The notes: generated by a model from the sequence alone, not told the origin. Numbered from the stretch's first letter, positions 1 through 7,987 are shown. The stretch is 64,000 bases of DNA from Actinotalea subterranea (GCF_008364845.1 NZ_VTTP01000012.1:62001-126000); one strand, 5' to 3'. Numbers and translations are program-made.

Positions 1-9
1 ACTGCCCGG

Positions 10-35
10 GGGACTGCTGCAGGGTCGGTTGACAC
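10..35 (+). repeat. IS3 left terminal inverted repeat
   Basis: This is the left end of the insertion sequence. Its reverse complement matches 1252-1277 with one mismatch. A TTGACA hexamer at 30-35 lies inside the repeat and could serve as the -35 box of the transposase promoter. Confidence 0.9.
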
Positions 36-74
36 TCCATCTGTGGGACGAAGTCCCGCTGGAAGGATGTCGCT

Positions 75-359
75 GTGCCCAAGAAGTTCCCGCCTGAGTT
101 CAAGCGTGACGTCGTGCGGGTCGCCCGCCGCGGCGACCTGACCCATGCCGAGGTTGCCTCCGACTTCGACATCTCCGTGGAGTCGGTGCGGCGCTGGGTG
201 CGCCAGGCCGACGTCGATGACGGTGTCGTGGACGGCAAGACCACCAGCGAGCAGAACGAGTTGGTGCAGCTGCGCCGTGAGAAGCGTCGGCTGGAGCAGG
301 AGAACGAGATCCTGCGCCGCGCGGCTGCCTACTTCGCCGCTGGATCGCTCCCAAAATGA
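75..359 (+). CDS. IS3-family transposase OrfA
   Basis: 94-residue DNA-binding subunit. An N-terminal helix-turn-helix of the HTH_Tnp_1 type (about residues 5-55, with FKRDVVRVA and SVRRWVRQ) is followed by a leucine-zipper-like helix (about 60-88, LRREKRRLEQENEILRR), as usual for IS3 OrfA. The GTG start at 75 is preceded by GGAAGG. The gene ends in CCA AAA TGA; the last two sense codons form a slippery heptamer, so OrfA is made alone by normal termination and as an OrfAB fusion by -1 frameshifting. Confidence 0.9.
   Translation: MPKKFPPEFKRDVVRVARRGDLTHAEVASDFDISVESVRRWVRQADVDDGVVDGKTTSEQNELVQLRREKRRLEQENEILRRAAAYFAAGSLPK
350..356 (+). other. Programmed -1 frameshift heptamer (C CCA AAA)
   Basis: The sequence C-CCA-AAA directly before the orfA TGA (357-359) fits the X-XXY-YYZ slippery pattern in the orfA frame. 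A -1 slip moves ribosomes into the orfB frame, which opens with ATG at 356. This is the standard route to the active OrfAB transposase in the IS3 family; use of this site here is inferred. Confidence 0.7.
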
Positions 360-1237
360 GCTACCCGCTGGTCCGTGACCTGGCCGCCGAGGGGATCCCG
401 GTGCGGTTGACCTGCGGGGTGCTGGGCCACTCCAGGCAGGCGTACTACGCCTGGCTCGCCGAGCCGGTCAGCCAGCGTGAGCTGGAGGACGCCTACCTGA
501 CCAACGCCCTGATCGACGCCCACAGTGACGACCCGGAGTTCGGCTACCGGTTCCTGGCCGACGAGCTCGAGCGAGCCGGTCACGACGTCGGTGAACGCAG
601 GGTCTGGCGGTTGTGCTCCCAGCAGAGGCTGTGGTCGGCGACGGTCCGCAAGGGCCGGCGCGGCACCGGGAAGTCCCCGGGGCCGGCAGTCCACGACGAC
701 CACGTCCAACGCAACTTCACCGCGCAGGAGCCGGACCAGGTCTGGGTCACCGACATCACCGAGCATCCGACCGCCGAGGGCAAGCTCTACTGCTGCGCGA
801 TCAAGGACCTGTTCAGCAACCGGATCGTGGGCTACTCACTCGACGAGCGGATGACCGCCCAGCTCGCCGTCACCGCACTGCGCACCGCCGTCGCCCGGCG
901 CGCCCCGACCGGTGTGGTGGTGGTGCATTCGGACAGAGGGTCGCAATTTCGAGCGCGGAGCTTCCGGGCGGTCCTGATCGCCGCCGGGCTGCAGGGCTCG
1001 ATGGGTCGTGTCGCGTCGGCCGGTGACAACGCGGCCATGGAGTCCTGGAACGCGCTGCTGCAGAAGAACGTCCTGAACCGTCGCCGCTGGCGCACGCGCG
1101 ACGAACTGCACGATGCGATCGTCTTCTGGATCGAACGGACCTACAACCGTCGTCGACGCCAGCGCGCCCTGGGCAAGCTCACCCCGGTCGAGTTCGAGCT
1201 CGCCTTCACCGCCCAGAACGCCGCTCTTGCGGCATGA
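356..1237 (+). CDS. IS3-family transposase OrfB (integrase core, DDE)
   Basis: 293-residue catalytic part. An HTH_21-like region (about residues 45-100) precedes an rve integrase core. The catalytic triad is visible: D133 in WVTDITEHP, D193 in VVHSDRGSQF, and E229 in GDNAAMESWN; the last two are 35 residues apart, the DD35E spacing of IS3 and retroviral integrases. The C-terminus has the usual YNRRRRQRALGKLTPVEFE. The ATG overlaps the orfA stop (ATGA), so the frame can be reached by reinitiation or by -1 frameshifting. Confidence 0.93.
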   Translation: MSYPLVRDLAAEGIPVRLTCGVLGHSRQAYYAWLAEPVSQRELEDAYLTNALIDAHSDDPEFGYRFLADELERAGHDVGERRVWRLCSQQRLWSATVRKGRRGTGKSPGPAVHDDHVQRNFTAQEPDQVWVTDITEHPTAEGKLYCCAIKDLFSNRIVGYSLDERMTAQLAVTALRTAVARRAPTGVVVVHSDRGSQFRARSFRAVLIAAGLQGSMGRVASAGDNAAMESWNALLQKNVLNRRRWRTRDELHDAIVFWIERTYNRRRRQRALGKLTPVEFELAFTAQNAALAA

Positions 1238-2631
1238 TCACCACTCACCCGGTGTCAACCGAACCTGCAGCAGTCCCGTTTGCCCGTGCCGCGGCGCCGT
1301 TGGCGCCGTTGCCGGCGTTGCTCGCGGCGCTACGTGCCATGGACATCCCCGTGTCGTGGTTGGCACGCTCCCGGTTCATACCGCTCCTGGACGCCACGGG
1401 TGTCCGCGCCGAGGCCGACCGGACTGCCGCGGTGACTCTCCCGGAGGACAGCACTCGAACGCTTCGGCTCCTGCTGCCAAGCGTGCTGGAGGCCACCGTG
1501 AGCCGCGAACCACCCACAGGACCTCCATCGGCGCCTTCGCCGATGCCTGGCAAGCGCATGTCCAACCGGGACGCGTTGAAGTACGCCCAGGAGCAGAAGG
1601 CACTGATGCTCGAGCTCACGCGCACGGATCTGGTCGAGCCACCCGAGCTGGACCCGGTCACTGCCAGGGCGATCGCGGACTACAAGCCCTCGGGCATCCC
1701 GCCATTGACATGGGACGTCATCGCGCCAGCCGTGCGGCTCGCCGCCACGTACTACAAGCCGCCATCGAAGACGTCCGCCCAGAACACGCTCTCGATCGTG
1801 GCGCGGTACGCCGCCTACCTGCAGGAGCACCCGCGCCCCGGCCGGTCCGGCCCGATCCAGGCGGAGGACCTGGTCCTCGAGTCGAACATCCGGTGGTGGA
1901 CTTCGGCGGCGTACCCCAACCCTCACTCGCGAAGCACTGCATCCTGCACCGTGAACCGCGTTGCCCGTAACGCCACCGGGCGCAAGAAGGTCACCCACGT
2001 CGTCCGTGACAGCCAGGAGCCGTACGGCACCTGGGAGGTGATTGAGATCCGTCGGGCTCTTCTGTACCAGAAGTCCGTCGGCTTGAACCGGGCGTCGTGC
2101 TTCCTCGGCGCGTGCTGTCTGGGCGCTGGCCTGAACTCCCGGGACCTGCGCCGGCTGCGCGCCCGCGACATCGAGGAGCGGACGCTGAGCGACGGGACCG
2201 TTGCGTACGTCATCCACGTGACTGCGAAGGGACGCGAACGAGAGGCGGTCGTCATGCGCCAGTACGAAGCGATGACGCGCCGCGCCCTGCAACTGCACGC
2301 CGACACCGGGCGGGGCCTGGACGACCTCATCATCGGCGTGAGCGAGGAGCGCGCCGCGATCGCCTCTCCCATCCTCGCCCGCGTCGCGCTCTACGGAAAG
2401 GCCGCGACGATCCGGCTCGACGTGAACCGGATGCGCGCCACCTGGATGGTCTCCGCGATGAGCGCCCCCGTCCCGTTGGTCGACCTCCTCAGGACCGCAG
2501 GTGTGCAGTCGGCGCGGATGTTTGTCGCTCTCTCGCCGTACTGCCCAGCGCCCGACCCGCACCACGTCGAGCACCTGACCCAGTTGCTGCGCCACGTTCG
2601 ATGCCCCGCTCTGTCCGGAAGGGAAACGTGA
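1234..2631 (+). CDS. Degenerate tyrosine-recombinase-fold protein
   Basis: 465 codons as opened; the first ATG (1234) lies inside the IS3 right end, so the natural start is either the ATG at 1339 (MDIPVSWLAR) or has been lost to the insertion. The layout matches phage integrases: an N-terminal helical domain (about residues 165-250), then GAGLNSRDLRRLRARDI where integrases have the first catalytic Arg region, a beta-hairpin lysine motif VTAKGRERE, NRMRATW in place of HxLRH, GVQSARMF in place of the GH box, and a terminal SPY. The Arg-I position and both His positions appear substituted, so strand exchange is doubtful. The stop TGA overlaps the ATG of the DDE transposase (TGATG), which implies co-translation. 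A role as accessory DNA-binding partner is inference. Confidence 0.6.
   Translation: MITTHPVSTEPAAVPFARAAAPLAPLPALLAALRAMDIPVSWLARSRFIPLLDATGVRAEADRTAAVTLPEDSTRTLRLLLPSVLEATVSREPPTGPPSAPSPMPGKRMSNRDALKYAQEQKALMLELTRTDLVEPPELDPVTARAIADYKPSGIPPLTWDVIAPAVRLAATYYKPPSKTSAQNTLSIVARYAAYLQEHPRPGRSGPIQAEDLVLESNIRWWTSAAYPNPHSRSTASCTVNRVARNATGRKKVTHVVRDSQEPYGTWEVIEIRRALLYQKSVGLNRASCFLGACCLGAGLNSRDLRRLRARDIEERTLSDGTVAYVIHVTAKGREREAVVMRQYEAMTRRALQLHADTGRGLDDLIIGVSEERAAIASPILARVALYGKAATIRLDVNRMRATWMVSAMSAPVPLVDLLRTAGVQSARMFVALSPYCPAPDPHHVEHLTQLLRHVRCPALSGRET
1252..1277 (-). repeat. IS3 right terminal inverted repeat
   Basis: This is the right end of the insertion sequence, the reverse complement of 10-35 with one mismatch. 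The reading frame of the downstream recombinase-like gene runs through it. Confidence 0.9.
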
Positions 2632-4175
2632 TGCCCTCGTCCAACCAACTGCGCAGGATGCGGCGCGCCGACAGGTCCATGTTCAAGGACGTCCTGGCCA
2701 AGCTGGAGCAGTCCGGTCTTCCGGACGAGCTGCAGGCCATGCTTAACCCTCACCAGACCGGCGCGCCTAGACAGGTCTCGGTTGCCGTCTTCTTGACCGC
2801 GCTGATCCTGGTGTTTCGCTTCACAGGCTCTGCCACTCTGGCCGACCTCCACCGCTACTTGACAACCGGACTGGACCGGCACCTGCAGGTCGAACTCGGC
2901 ACTCGCAAGAGCCTCCACGGCCGTGACGATGCCTGCGGCGCCCTCACGTACCGGCAGGTGCAGTACTTGTTCCGCCAGATCGTCCGGCGAATCGACCCCA
3001 AGGAGTCGAACGAGGTCTTCGAGCGCACGCGCCGCCGTCGGTTTCTCATGCGCCTGCAGACGGAGTACGCCCAGGTCCTGATCCCGAAGGATGACCTCGC
3101 GGACGTTCGTGCGCGCGCCGTTGACAGCACGCCTGTACACGCGTGGAACCTCGCCTGGTCCGGGCGAGACTGTGATGCTTCCACCGGACACCGGACGCTG
3201 ACCGACTCAGACGCACGCGAGTTCTTCTTTGGTTTCCGCGCGCTGACGTACTGCATCGCCGGCGAGCGCCCGTACGTGGAGGCGTTCTACTTGCGTCCCG
3301 CCAACGAGGGCGAAATCGAGGCCAACCTTGACCTGACGACCGCGCTGGCCGACCTGCTCAAGAAGGACGGACGGACCCTCGGCTACGTTCTGGCAGACCG
3401 TGGGTTCTCCGAACTCCAGGAGCACAACTGGGTGGAACCGATGCGCGGGCTGGGCGCCGAGCCGGTTTTCGACTACAGGAAGTCGGACCGCGGTGTGGTG
3501 ATGATCCTCGGCGCACTGGTCACCGATGGGCGTCCGCATTGCCCTTGCCTCCCGAAGGAGCTAGAGCTGCCTGCCCGCCCACCTCGCGTTGGGCTGGGTG
3601 CGCCTCCCGGGGACAAGGCGCGCCAGAAGCGGCGGGATCAGTACGAGAGCGACCGCACGGCCCTCGAGGAGGCCAAGAAGCTCATCGAGCAGCGTCAGGA
3701 CTACATGGGTGGACACGTCGCCGGTAACGGATACGGCCACGGCGACGCGTGGCGGTGCCCGGCGCTCGAGGGAAAGGTGCGCTGCACGCGTCGCCCTGAC
3801 TCGATGTTCCTCCCTGACGACGGCCGGCCCACCCTGCGGCCCGGAGACGACATAGAGATGGGCGAGTTCTGCACCGAGGAGTCGATCGTTCTTCGAGCTG
3901 ACGTGCAGCCGAAGCTCCGTCAGAAGTTCACCTGGATGGGCCGGATGTGGCGGTTCTGGTACCGGAAGCGCACCTACGCCGAGGGAGTGTTCGGCAACCT
4001 CAAGAACCGACGCACGGAGTCCATCACCCGGGGCTGGATCCGAGTGGCTGGTCTGACGGCGACGACGCTGATGCTGTGGGCTGCGACCAACCACTACAAC
4101 TTGAGGATCGCTACTCGCGACGCTGACGACGGCGACTACGGCTTCGTCGACCTCCCGCGTCCGGACACACCGTGA
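2631..4175 (+). CDS. DDE transposase (IS4/IS5-like fold)
   Basis: 514-residue transposase. The probable triad is D165 (RAVDSTPVHAW), D256 (YVLADRGF) and E451 (TYAEGVFGNLKNRR), with a large insertion between the second D and E as in IS4-type enzymes. The insertion holds cysteines (CPCLP, WRCPALEGKVRC) that may bind metal. The start at 2631 overlaps the stop of the recombinase-like gene, which decides it over longer in-frame starts. A hairpin lies 48 bp after the stop. The exact IS family was not recognised, and no terminal inverted repeats were found. Confidence 0.8.
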   Translation: MPSSNQLRRMRRADRSMFKDVLAKLEQSGLPDELQAMLNPHQTGAPRQVSVAVFLTALILVFRFTGSATLADLHRYLTTGLDRHLQVELGTRKSLHGRDDACGALTYRQVQYLFRQIVRRIDPKESNEVFERTRRRRFLMRLQTEYAQVLIPKDDLADVRARAVDSTPVHAWNLAWSGRDCDASTGHRTLTDSDAREFFFGFRALTYCIAGERPYVEAFYLRPANEGEIEANLDLTTALADLLKKDGRTLGYVLADRGFSELQEHNWVEPMRGLGAEPVFDYRKSDRGVVMILGALVTDGRPHCPCLPKELELPARPPRVGLGAPPGDKARQKRRDQYESDRTALEEAKKLIEQRQDYMGGHVAGNGYGHGDAWRCPALEGKVRCTRRPDSMFLPDDGRPTLRPGDDIEMGEFCTEESIVLRADVQPKLRQKFTWMGRMWRFWYRKRTYAEGVFGNLKNRRTESITRGWIRVAGLTATTLMLWAATNHYNLRIATRDADDGDYGFVDLPRPDTP

Positions 4176-4222
4176 CCCGCTGAGATCGCGCCGCGCAACA
4201 CAACTGGCTGGACCCGTACCGA

Positions 4223-4244
4223 GCCCGCCTGAGCACAGGCGGGC
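4223..4244 (+). terminator. Hairpin downstream of the DDE transposase
   Basis: A perfect 9-bp stem (GCCCGCCTG / CAGGCGGGC) with an AGCA loop follows the transposase stop by 48 bp. There is no T-run, which is common in high-GC actinobacteria. A terminator role is inferred from position. Confidence 0.5.
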
Positions 4245-4351
4245 CGGGCGGCGCGTCGGCGTCCGCCGCACCTGGGGTGTGAGATCGAGCAGATCGTCGG
4301 CCAGGTCTGGCGCACGGCACCCAAGAGCGCCGTCCAACCCTAGAAGCGACG

Positions 4352-4397
4352 AGAACCCGGCCCTGAGCACCTGTCGGTGCTCCCGAAGCCGGGTTCT
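4352..4397 (-). terminator. Nested hairpin downstream of tRNA-Ser
   Basis: The outer 10-bp stem AGAACCCGGC / GCCGGGTTCT encloses an inner 7-bp stem GAGCACC / GGTGCTC with a TGTC loop. It lies about 37 bp beyond the tRNA-Ser 3' end and just before the mobile region, so it probably ends tRNA transcription and may also stop read-through from the transposase side. No T-tract is seen. Confidence 0.6.
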
Positions 4398-4433
4398 GTC
4401 GTGAGGGGCTGCCGACTTCTGTCGACACCCCGA

Positions 4434-4523
4434 TGGCGGTAGCGGTGGGATTTGAACCCACGGTGGACTTTCACCCACACACGCTTTCGAGGCGTGCTCC
4501 TTAGGCCGCTCGGACACGCTACC
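4434..4523 (-). tRNA. tRNA-Ser(CGA)
   Basis: On the minus strand a 7-bp acceptor stem GGTAGCG / CGCTACC, a discriminator G and an encoded CCA are visible. The anticodon loop is CTCGAAA, giving anticodon CGA (serine). The long variable arm (GTGGGTGAAAGTCCAC) is the class II feature of serine tRNAs, and the T-arm GGTTCAAATCC is standard. Its 3' end faces the mobile elements on the left, a classic integration target. Confidence 0.97.
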
Positions 4524-4643
4524 TCGCCGGTGAGGATACCTGGTCCGGAGGCCCCGCTCCGAATCGGGCCCGTCGGCCGCGCGGGCAGGCAGGCCCGGGC
4601 CGACGACGCGCGCCCGTCACGACACGCCACGTACCGTGACCAG

Positions 4644-5543
4644 GTGAGTCAGCACACCGCCACCGCGCCGCCCGACGGCGCCGCGCTCACCGACCTCCTC
4701 CGCCCCGCCGTCGAACTCCTGGCCGGCCGCCGCCTCGCGGTCCTCACGGGCGCGGGCGTCTCGACGGACTCGGGCATCCCCGACTACCGCGGCCCCGCCT
4801 CGCCGCCGCGCCGGCCCATGACCTACCAGCAGTTCGTGTCCGACGCCGCGTTCCGCCGCACGTACTGGGCGCGGAACCATGTGGGGTGGCGGCACGTGGA
4901 CCGCACCCGGCCCAACCCCGGGCACGTGGCGCTCGCGCGGATGGAGGCGCGCGGCGTCGTCGGCGGCGTGATCACCCAGAACGTCGACCGGCTGCACGAG
5001 CTCGCGGGCAGCCGCACCGTCGTGGACCTGCACGGGACGTACGCGGACGTCGTGTGCCTCACGTGCGGCACCCGGATCAACCGCGACGCCCTGGCCGTAC
5101 GGCTCGAGGCGCTCAACCCGGGCTTCACGGAGGCGGTCGGAGCGGTCGCGGACGTCGAGATCGCACCCGACGCCGACGCCGTCATCGAGTCGACCGAGGG
5201 CTTCCGGGTCGCCGACTGCGAGCGCTGCGGCGGCATCCTCAAGCCGGACATCGTGTACTTCGGTGAGAACGTCCCCAGGGAGCGGGTCGCGCGCGCGTTC
5301 GCCCTGGTCGACGACGCGCAGGCGCTCCTCGTCGCCGGCTCGTCGCTGACCGTGCTCTCGGGCCTGCGCTTCGTCAAGCACGCCGCGAAGACCGGCAAGC
5401 CGGTGGTGATCCTCAACCGCGGCACGACGCGCGGCGACGAGCTGGCCGACCTCCGGCTCGACGTCGGGACCTCCGAGGCGCTCACGGCGCTCGACGACCT
5501 GCTGCCCGCGCCCGACGCCGCCGCGGGCCGGCCGCGCACCTGA
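4644..5543 (+). CDS. NAD-dependent protein deacylase, Sir2 family
   Basis: 299 residues. NAD-binding motifs GAGVSTDSGIPDYRG (about 36-50) and TQNVDRLH, the catalytic-His motif DLHGTYADVVC, two Cys pairs for a structural zinc (CLTC and CERC) and KPDIVYFGE are present in the sirtuin order. The enzyme removes acyl groups from lysines using NAD+, in the cytoplasm. A GTG at 4644 is chosen because TACCGT (4632-4637) lies 6 nt before it, a leaderless-promoter arrangement; the in-frame upstream extension crosses the tRNA-Ser gene and is not plausible. Confidence 0.93.
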   Translation: MSQHTATAPPDGAALTDLLRPAVELLAGRRLAVLTGAGVSTDSGIPDYRGPASPPRRPMTYQQFVSDAAFRRTYWARNHVGWRHVDRTRPNPGHVALARMEARGVVGGVITQNVDRLHELAGSRTVVDLHGTYADVVCLTCGTRINRDALAVRLEALNPGFTEAVGAVADVEIAPDADAVIESTEGFRVADCERCGGILKPDIVYFGENVPRERVARAFALVDDAQALLVAGSSLTVLSGLRFVKHAAKTGKPVVILNRGTTRGDELADLRLDVGTSEALTALDDLLPAPDAAAGRPRT

Positions 5544-5555
5544 CGCCCGGCCGCG

Positions 5556-6017
5556 TCAGTCCCGCTGCTCGGCGAAGAAGTCCCGGAGCAGGTCGCCGCA
5601 CTCCTGCTCGAGCACGCCACCGACCACCTCGACGCGGTGGTTGAGTCGCCGGTCCCGCACCAGGTCGTGCACGGACCCCGTCGCACCGGCCTTCGGGTCC
5701 CACGCACCCACGACGAGGCGCGGGATGCGCGCGAGCACGATCGCCCCCGCGCACATCGCGCACGGCTCGAGCGTGACGACGAGCGTGCAGTCGTCGAGGC
5801 GCCACCGGCCGAGCGTCACGGACGCCTGCCGCAGCGCGAGGAGCTCCGCGTGGGCCGTGGGGTCGCCGGTCGCCTCGCGCGCATTGTGCCCACGCCCGGT
5901 GACCACGCCGTCCGGCCCGACGACGACGGCGCCCACCGGCACGTCACCGGTCGCCAGCGCGAGCCGCGCCTCCGCGATGGCGACCGTCATCCGCCGCTCG
6001 TCGTCCGCACGCACCAC
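5556..6017 (-). CDS. tadA: tRNA-specific adenosine-34 deaminase TadA
   Basis: 153 residues. The zinc-dependent deaminase signature is complete: HAELLAL carries the zinc His and the catalytic Glu, and PCAMCAGAI supplies the two Cys ligands. The enzyme converts A34 to inosine in tRNA-Arg(ACG). The GTG start has GGAGG 6-7 nt upstream. It converges on the Sir2 gene with 12 bp between stops. Guanine or cytosine deaminases share the motif, but the length and the HAELLAL context favour TadA. Confidence 0.88.
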   Translation of the reverse strand: MVRADDERRMTVAIAEARLALATGDVPVGAVVVGPDGVVTGRGHNAREATGDPTAHAELLALRQASVTLGRWRLDDCTLVVTLEPCAMCAGAIVLARIPRLVVGAWDPKAGATGSVHDLVRDRRLNHRVEVVGGVLEQECGDLLRDFFAEQRD

Positions 6018-6126
6018 GACCGTCCTCCGCCCTCACGCGCCCTCGGCGCCTCGCGGTCACCGCTCGGCACGCTAGCCCACCGCACCGGCCCACTGGGCAG
6101 GCCCGTCCAGCCGGTACGGTTCACCC

Positions 6127-6762
6127 ATGCGCCTGCACGTCGCCGACCACCCCCTCGTCGCCCACAAGCTCACCGTCCTGCGCGACGAGAAGACGGCGTC
6201 ACCGACGTTCCGCCTCCTCGTCGACGAGCTCGTGACGCTGCTCGCCTACGAGGCGACGCGCGACGTCCGCACCGAGCCGGTCGAGGTCACCACGCCCGTC
6301 GCCACGACCATGGGCACCCACCTCGCCGAGCCGCGCCCGCTCGTCGTCCCGATCCTGCGTGCGGGGCTCGGGATGCTCGAGGGCATGACGCGCCTGCTCC
6401 CCACCGCGGAGGTCGGCTTCCTCGGCCTGCAGCGCGACGAGGAGACGCTCCAGGCCATCACGTACGCGAACCGGCTGCCCGACGACCTGTCCGGTCGCCA
6501 GTGCTTCGTGCTCGACCCCATGCTCGCCACGGGCGGCACGCTCGTCGCGAGCATCGACTACCTCTTCGAGCGCGGGGCACGCGACGTCACGTGCATCTGC
6601 CTGCTCGCGGCCCCCGAGGGTCTCGCGGTCGTCGAGAAGCACGTGGGCGACCGCGCCGACGTGACGATCGTGGTGGCCGCCGTCGACGAGCGCCTCAACG
6701 AGAAGGCGTACATCGTTCCCGGGCTCGGCGACGCCGGCGACCGGCTGTACGGGCTCGTCTGA
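6127..6762 (+). CDS. upp: Uracil phosphoribosyltransferase
   Basis: 211 residues, the normal family length. It converts uracil and PRPP to UMP in pyrimidine salvage. The PRPP loop is [17 protein letters not shown], and the uracil-binding C-terminus is [17 protein letters not shown]; the N-terminal [16 protein letters not shown] is family-typical. TACGGT at 6115-6120 lies 6 nt before the ATG with no Shine-Dalgarno, suggesting a leaderless mRNA. Confidence 0.97.
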   Translation: MRLHVADHPLVAHKLTVLRDEKTASPTFRLLVDELVTLLAYEATRDVRTEPVEVTTPVATTMGTHLAEPRPLVVPILRAGLGMLEGMTRLLPTAEVGFLGLQRDEETLQAITYANRLPDDLSGRQCFVLDPMLATGGTLVASIDYLFERGARDVTCICLLAAPEGLAVVEKHVGDRADVTIVVAAVDERLNEKAYIVPGLGDAGDRLYGLV

Positions 6763-6962
6763 CACCCGCCCGTCGGCGCCCAGTCACACCCCCCTTCACT
6801 CCCGCGGCCCCTCCCGGACAGGGTCGCGGTCGCACGCCTCGCGCCCGCTACGCCCCGGTTTGCGCACACTCGTCGCCGGTCAGCGGGTGAGGTATGTCCA
6901 CGATGCGAGACGAGGGGTGACGAGGGCTTGGTGGTGAGGGGAGCGCCAGTCACACTCTTCCC

Positions 6963-7634
6963 ATGACTGCTGTTGCGCTCCCTGTGACTGACACCTCGGT
7001 GTCGTCCTCGAGCGCGCAGTCGCACCCCGAGCACGAGGCCGGCTTCGCCCTGTACGTGGGCGTGCCGCAGGACGGCGCCGCCGGTCGAGCGCTCCTCGCA
7101 GACATCGCGGAGGCCGTCGTCGCGCTCGTCGAGCAGATGGCACCCGGGGCGACCACACGCTCCACGCTCGCCCTCGGCGCCCGGAGCTCGCGCCTCGACC
7201 TCGTCACCCAGGTGCGTGACGCGATCGACGACACGGACGAGCCCGCCTCGCCCGCCGAACCTGCGGCGACGACCCCGGCCGCCCAGCGTGCCCGCGCGGT
7301 CTGGAGCGGCCAGCACGGCGGCTCCGTCGTGCTGGACCGGGCCGCGCACCAGCTGACGGTCGACGGCCGAGCCGTCGCCCTCACGTTCAAGGAGTACGCA
7401 CTCCTCGAGTACCTGCTCCGCCCGCCACACAGGGTCGTCGGCCGCGACGAGCTGCTGGCCCAGGTGTGGCGCACCGGTGTGTCGGAGATCGGCGCCCGGA
7501 CCATCGACGTCCATGTGCGACGGCTGCGGGAAAAGCTGGGGGGCTGCCTGCAGATCGTCACCGTCCGGGGCGTGGGATATCGCTGTGATCCCACGCCCGA
7601 GTTCGTCCTCGTCGGCTCGGGGGATGCTGGCTGA
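6963..7634 (+). CDS. Winged-helix transcriptional regulator (OmpR/PhoB-type DNA-binding domain, no receiver)
   Basis: 223 residues. The C-terminal half (about 115-215) is a Trans_reg_C domain: LTFKEYALLEYLL, then the recognition-helix region ARTIDVHVRRLREKL and the wing TVRGVGYR. The N-terminal half is not a response-regulator receiver (no phospho-acceptor Asp context) and is of unknown function. Standalone proteins of this kind are common in Micrococcales; the target is unknown. Two long hairpins lie directly after the stop, and nrdA is the next gene, but nothing ties the regulator to it. Confidence 0.8.
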   Translation: MTAVALPVTDTSVSSSSAQSHPEHEAGFALYVGVPQDGAAGRALLADIAEAVVALVEQMAPGATTRSTLALGARSSRLDLVTQVRDAIDDTDEPASPAEPAATTPAAQRARAVWSGQHGGSVVLDRAAHQLTVDGRAVALTFKEYALLEYLLRPPHRVVGRDELLAQVWRTGVSEIGARTIDVHVRRLREKLGGCLQIVTVRGVGYRCDPTPEFVLVGSGDAG

Positions 7635-7640
7635 GGGCCC

Positions 7641-7690
7641 GCACTGCCGGGTCGCGTGAACCAGGGGGCTCGTCCGCGACCCGGCAGTGC
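7641..7690 (+). terminator. 16-bp perfect inverted repeat
   Basis: GCACTGCCGGGTCGCG (7641-7656) and its exact reverse complement (7675-7690) flank an 18-nt loop, 6 bp after the winged-helix gene. Position suggests a terminator, but it is immediately followed by a second, longer hairpin. Confidence 0.6.
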
Positions 7691-7697
7691 ACTCTCT

Positions 7698-7751
7698 CCA
7701 CCGAGGTGGGGTCGACCGGTCGTCCAGGACCGGTCGGCCCCACCTCGGTGG
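7698..7751 (+). terminator. 24-bp inverted repeat with one wobble pair
   Basis: The arm CCACCGAGGTGGGG-T-CGACCGGTC pairs with its complement (one G-T wobble) around the 6-nt loop GTCCAG. Followed by GTTTC. It could be a strong bidirectional terminator, or the core of a small palindromic element together with the preceding hairpin. Confidence 0.6.
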
Positions 7752-7794
7752 TTTCAGGACCCGTCGGCCATCCCCGCCGCCAGCACACCGACGC

Positions 7795-7840
7795 GCGGCC
7801 GTGAGCGCCGCCCCCGTGCGGCCGTGAGCGCCGCCCCCGC
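7795..7840 (+). repeat. Two-copy 23-bp tandem repeat
   Basis: The unit GCGGCCGTGAGCGCCGCCCC(CGT/CGC) occurs twice head to tail (7795-7817 and 7818-7840). It lies in the gene-free stretch between the winged-helix gene and nrdA, which otherwise holds the two hairpins and the NrdR boxes. Confidence 0.7.
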
Positions 7841-7941
7841 ACGGCCGAGCACGCGCCGGCGCACGGCAGAGCGCGCGCCGACGCGCTGCCGAACGCACGC
7901 CCGAGCGCGCCGACACGCCCGGCCGACAACGACACGCCGAC

Positions 7942-7987
7942 CCTACATCTAGTGGCGTGTCGCGCACTTGACCCCCACATCTAGGGG
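7942..7987 (+). promoter_or_regulatory. Tandem NrdR-type boxes upstream of nrdA
   Basis: Two related elements, CCTACATCTAGTGG (7942-7955) and CCCACATCTAGGGG (7974-7987), start exactly 32 bp apart, about three helical turns. Paired boxes with this spacing before ribonucleotide reductase genes are the hallmark of NrdR, the ATP/dATP-sensing zinc-ribbon repressor. The nrdA start is 87 bp further on. nrdR itself is not in the window. Confidence 0.75.

Larger units (their letters stand above)
10..1277 (+). mobile_element. Complete IS3-family insertion sequence
   Basis: Terminal inverted repeats of 26 bp (10-35 and 1252-1277) match at 25 of 26 positions and enclose an orfA/orfB pair typical of IS3. 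The left repeat contains GGACTGCTGCAGG and ends in GGTTGACAC. No flanking target duplication is visible; only nine bases of left flank are present, and those next to the repeats (CGG left, GTT right) do not match. Both reading frames and the DDE residues are intact, so the element looks potentially active. It sits immediately upstream of the recombinase-like gene and its right end supplies that frame with an ATG. Confidence 0.9.

Noticed and set aside
4352-4397. Nested hairpin as an attachment site of the island
   Set aside because: It does not repeat tRNA sequence; a terminator explains it more simply.
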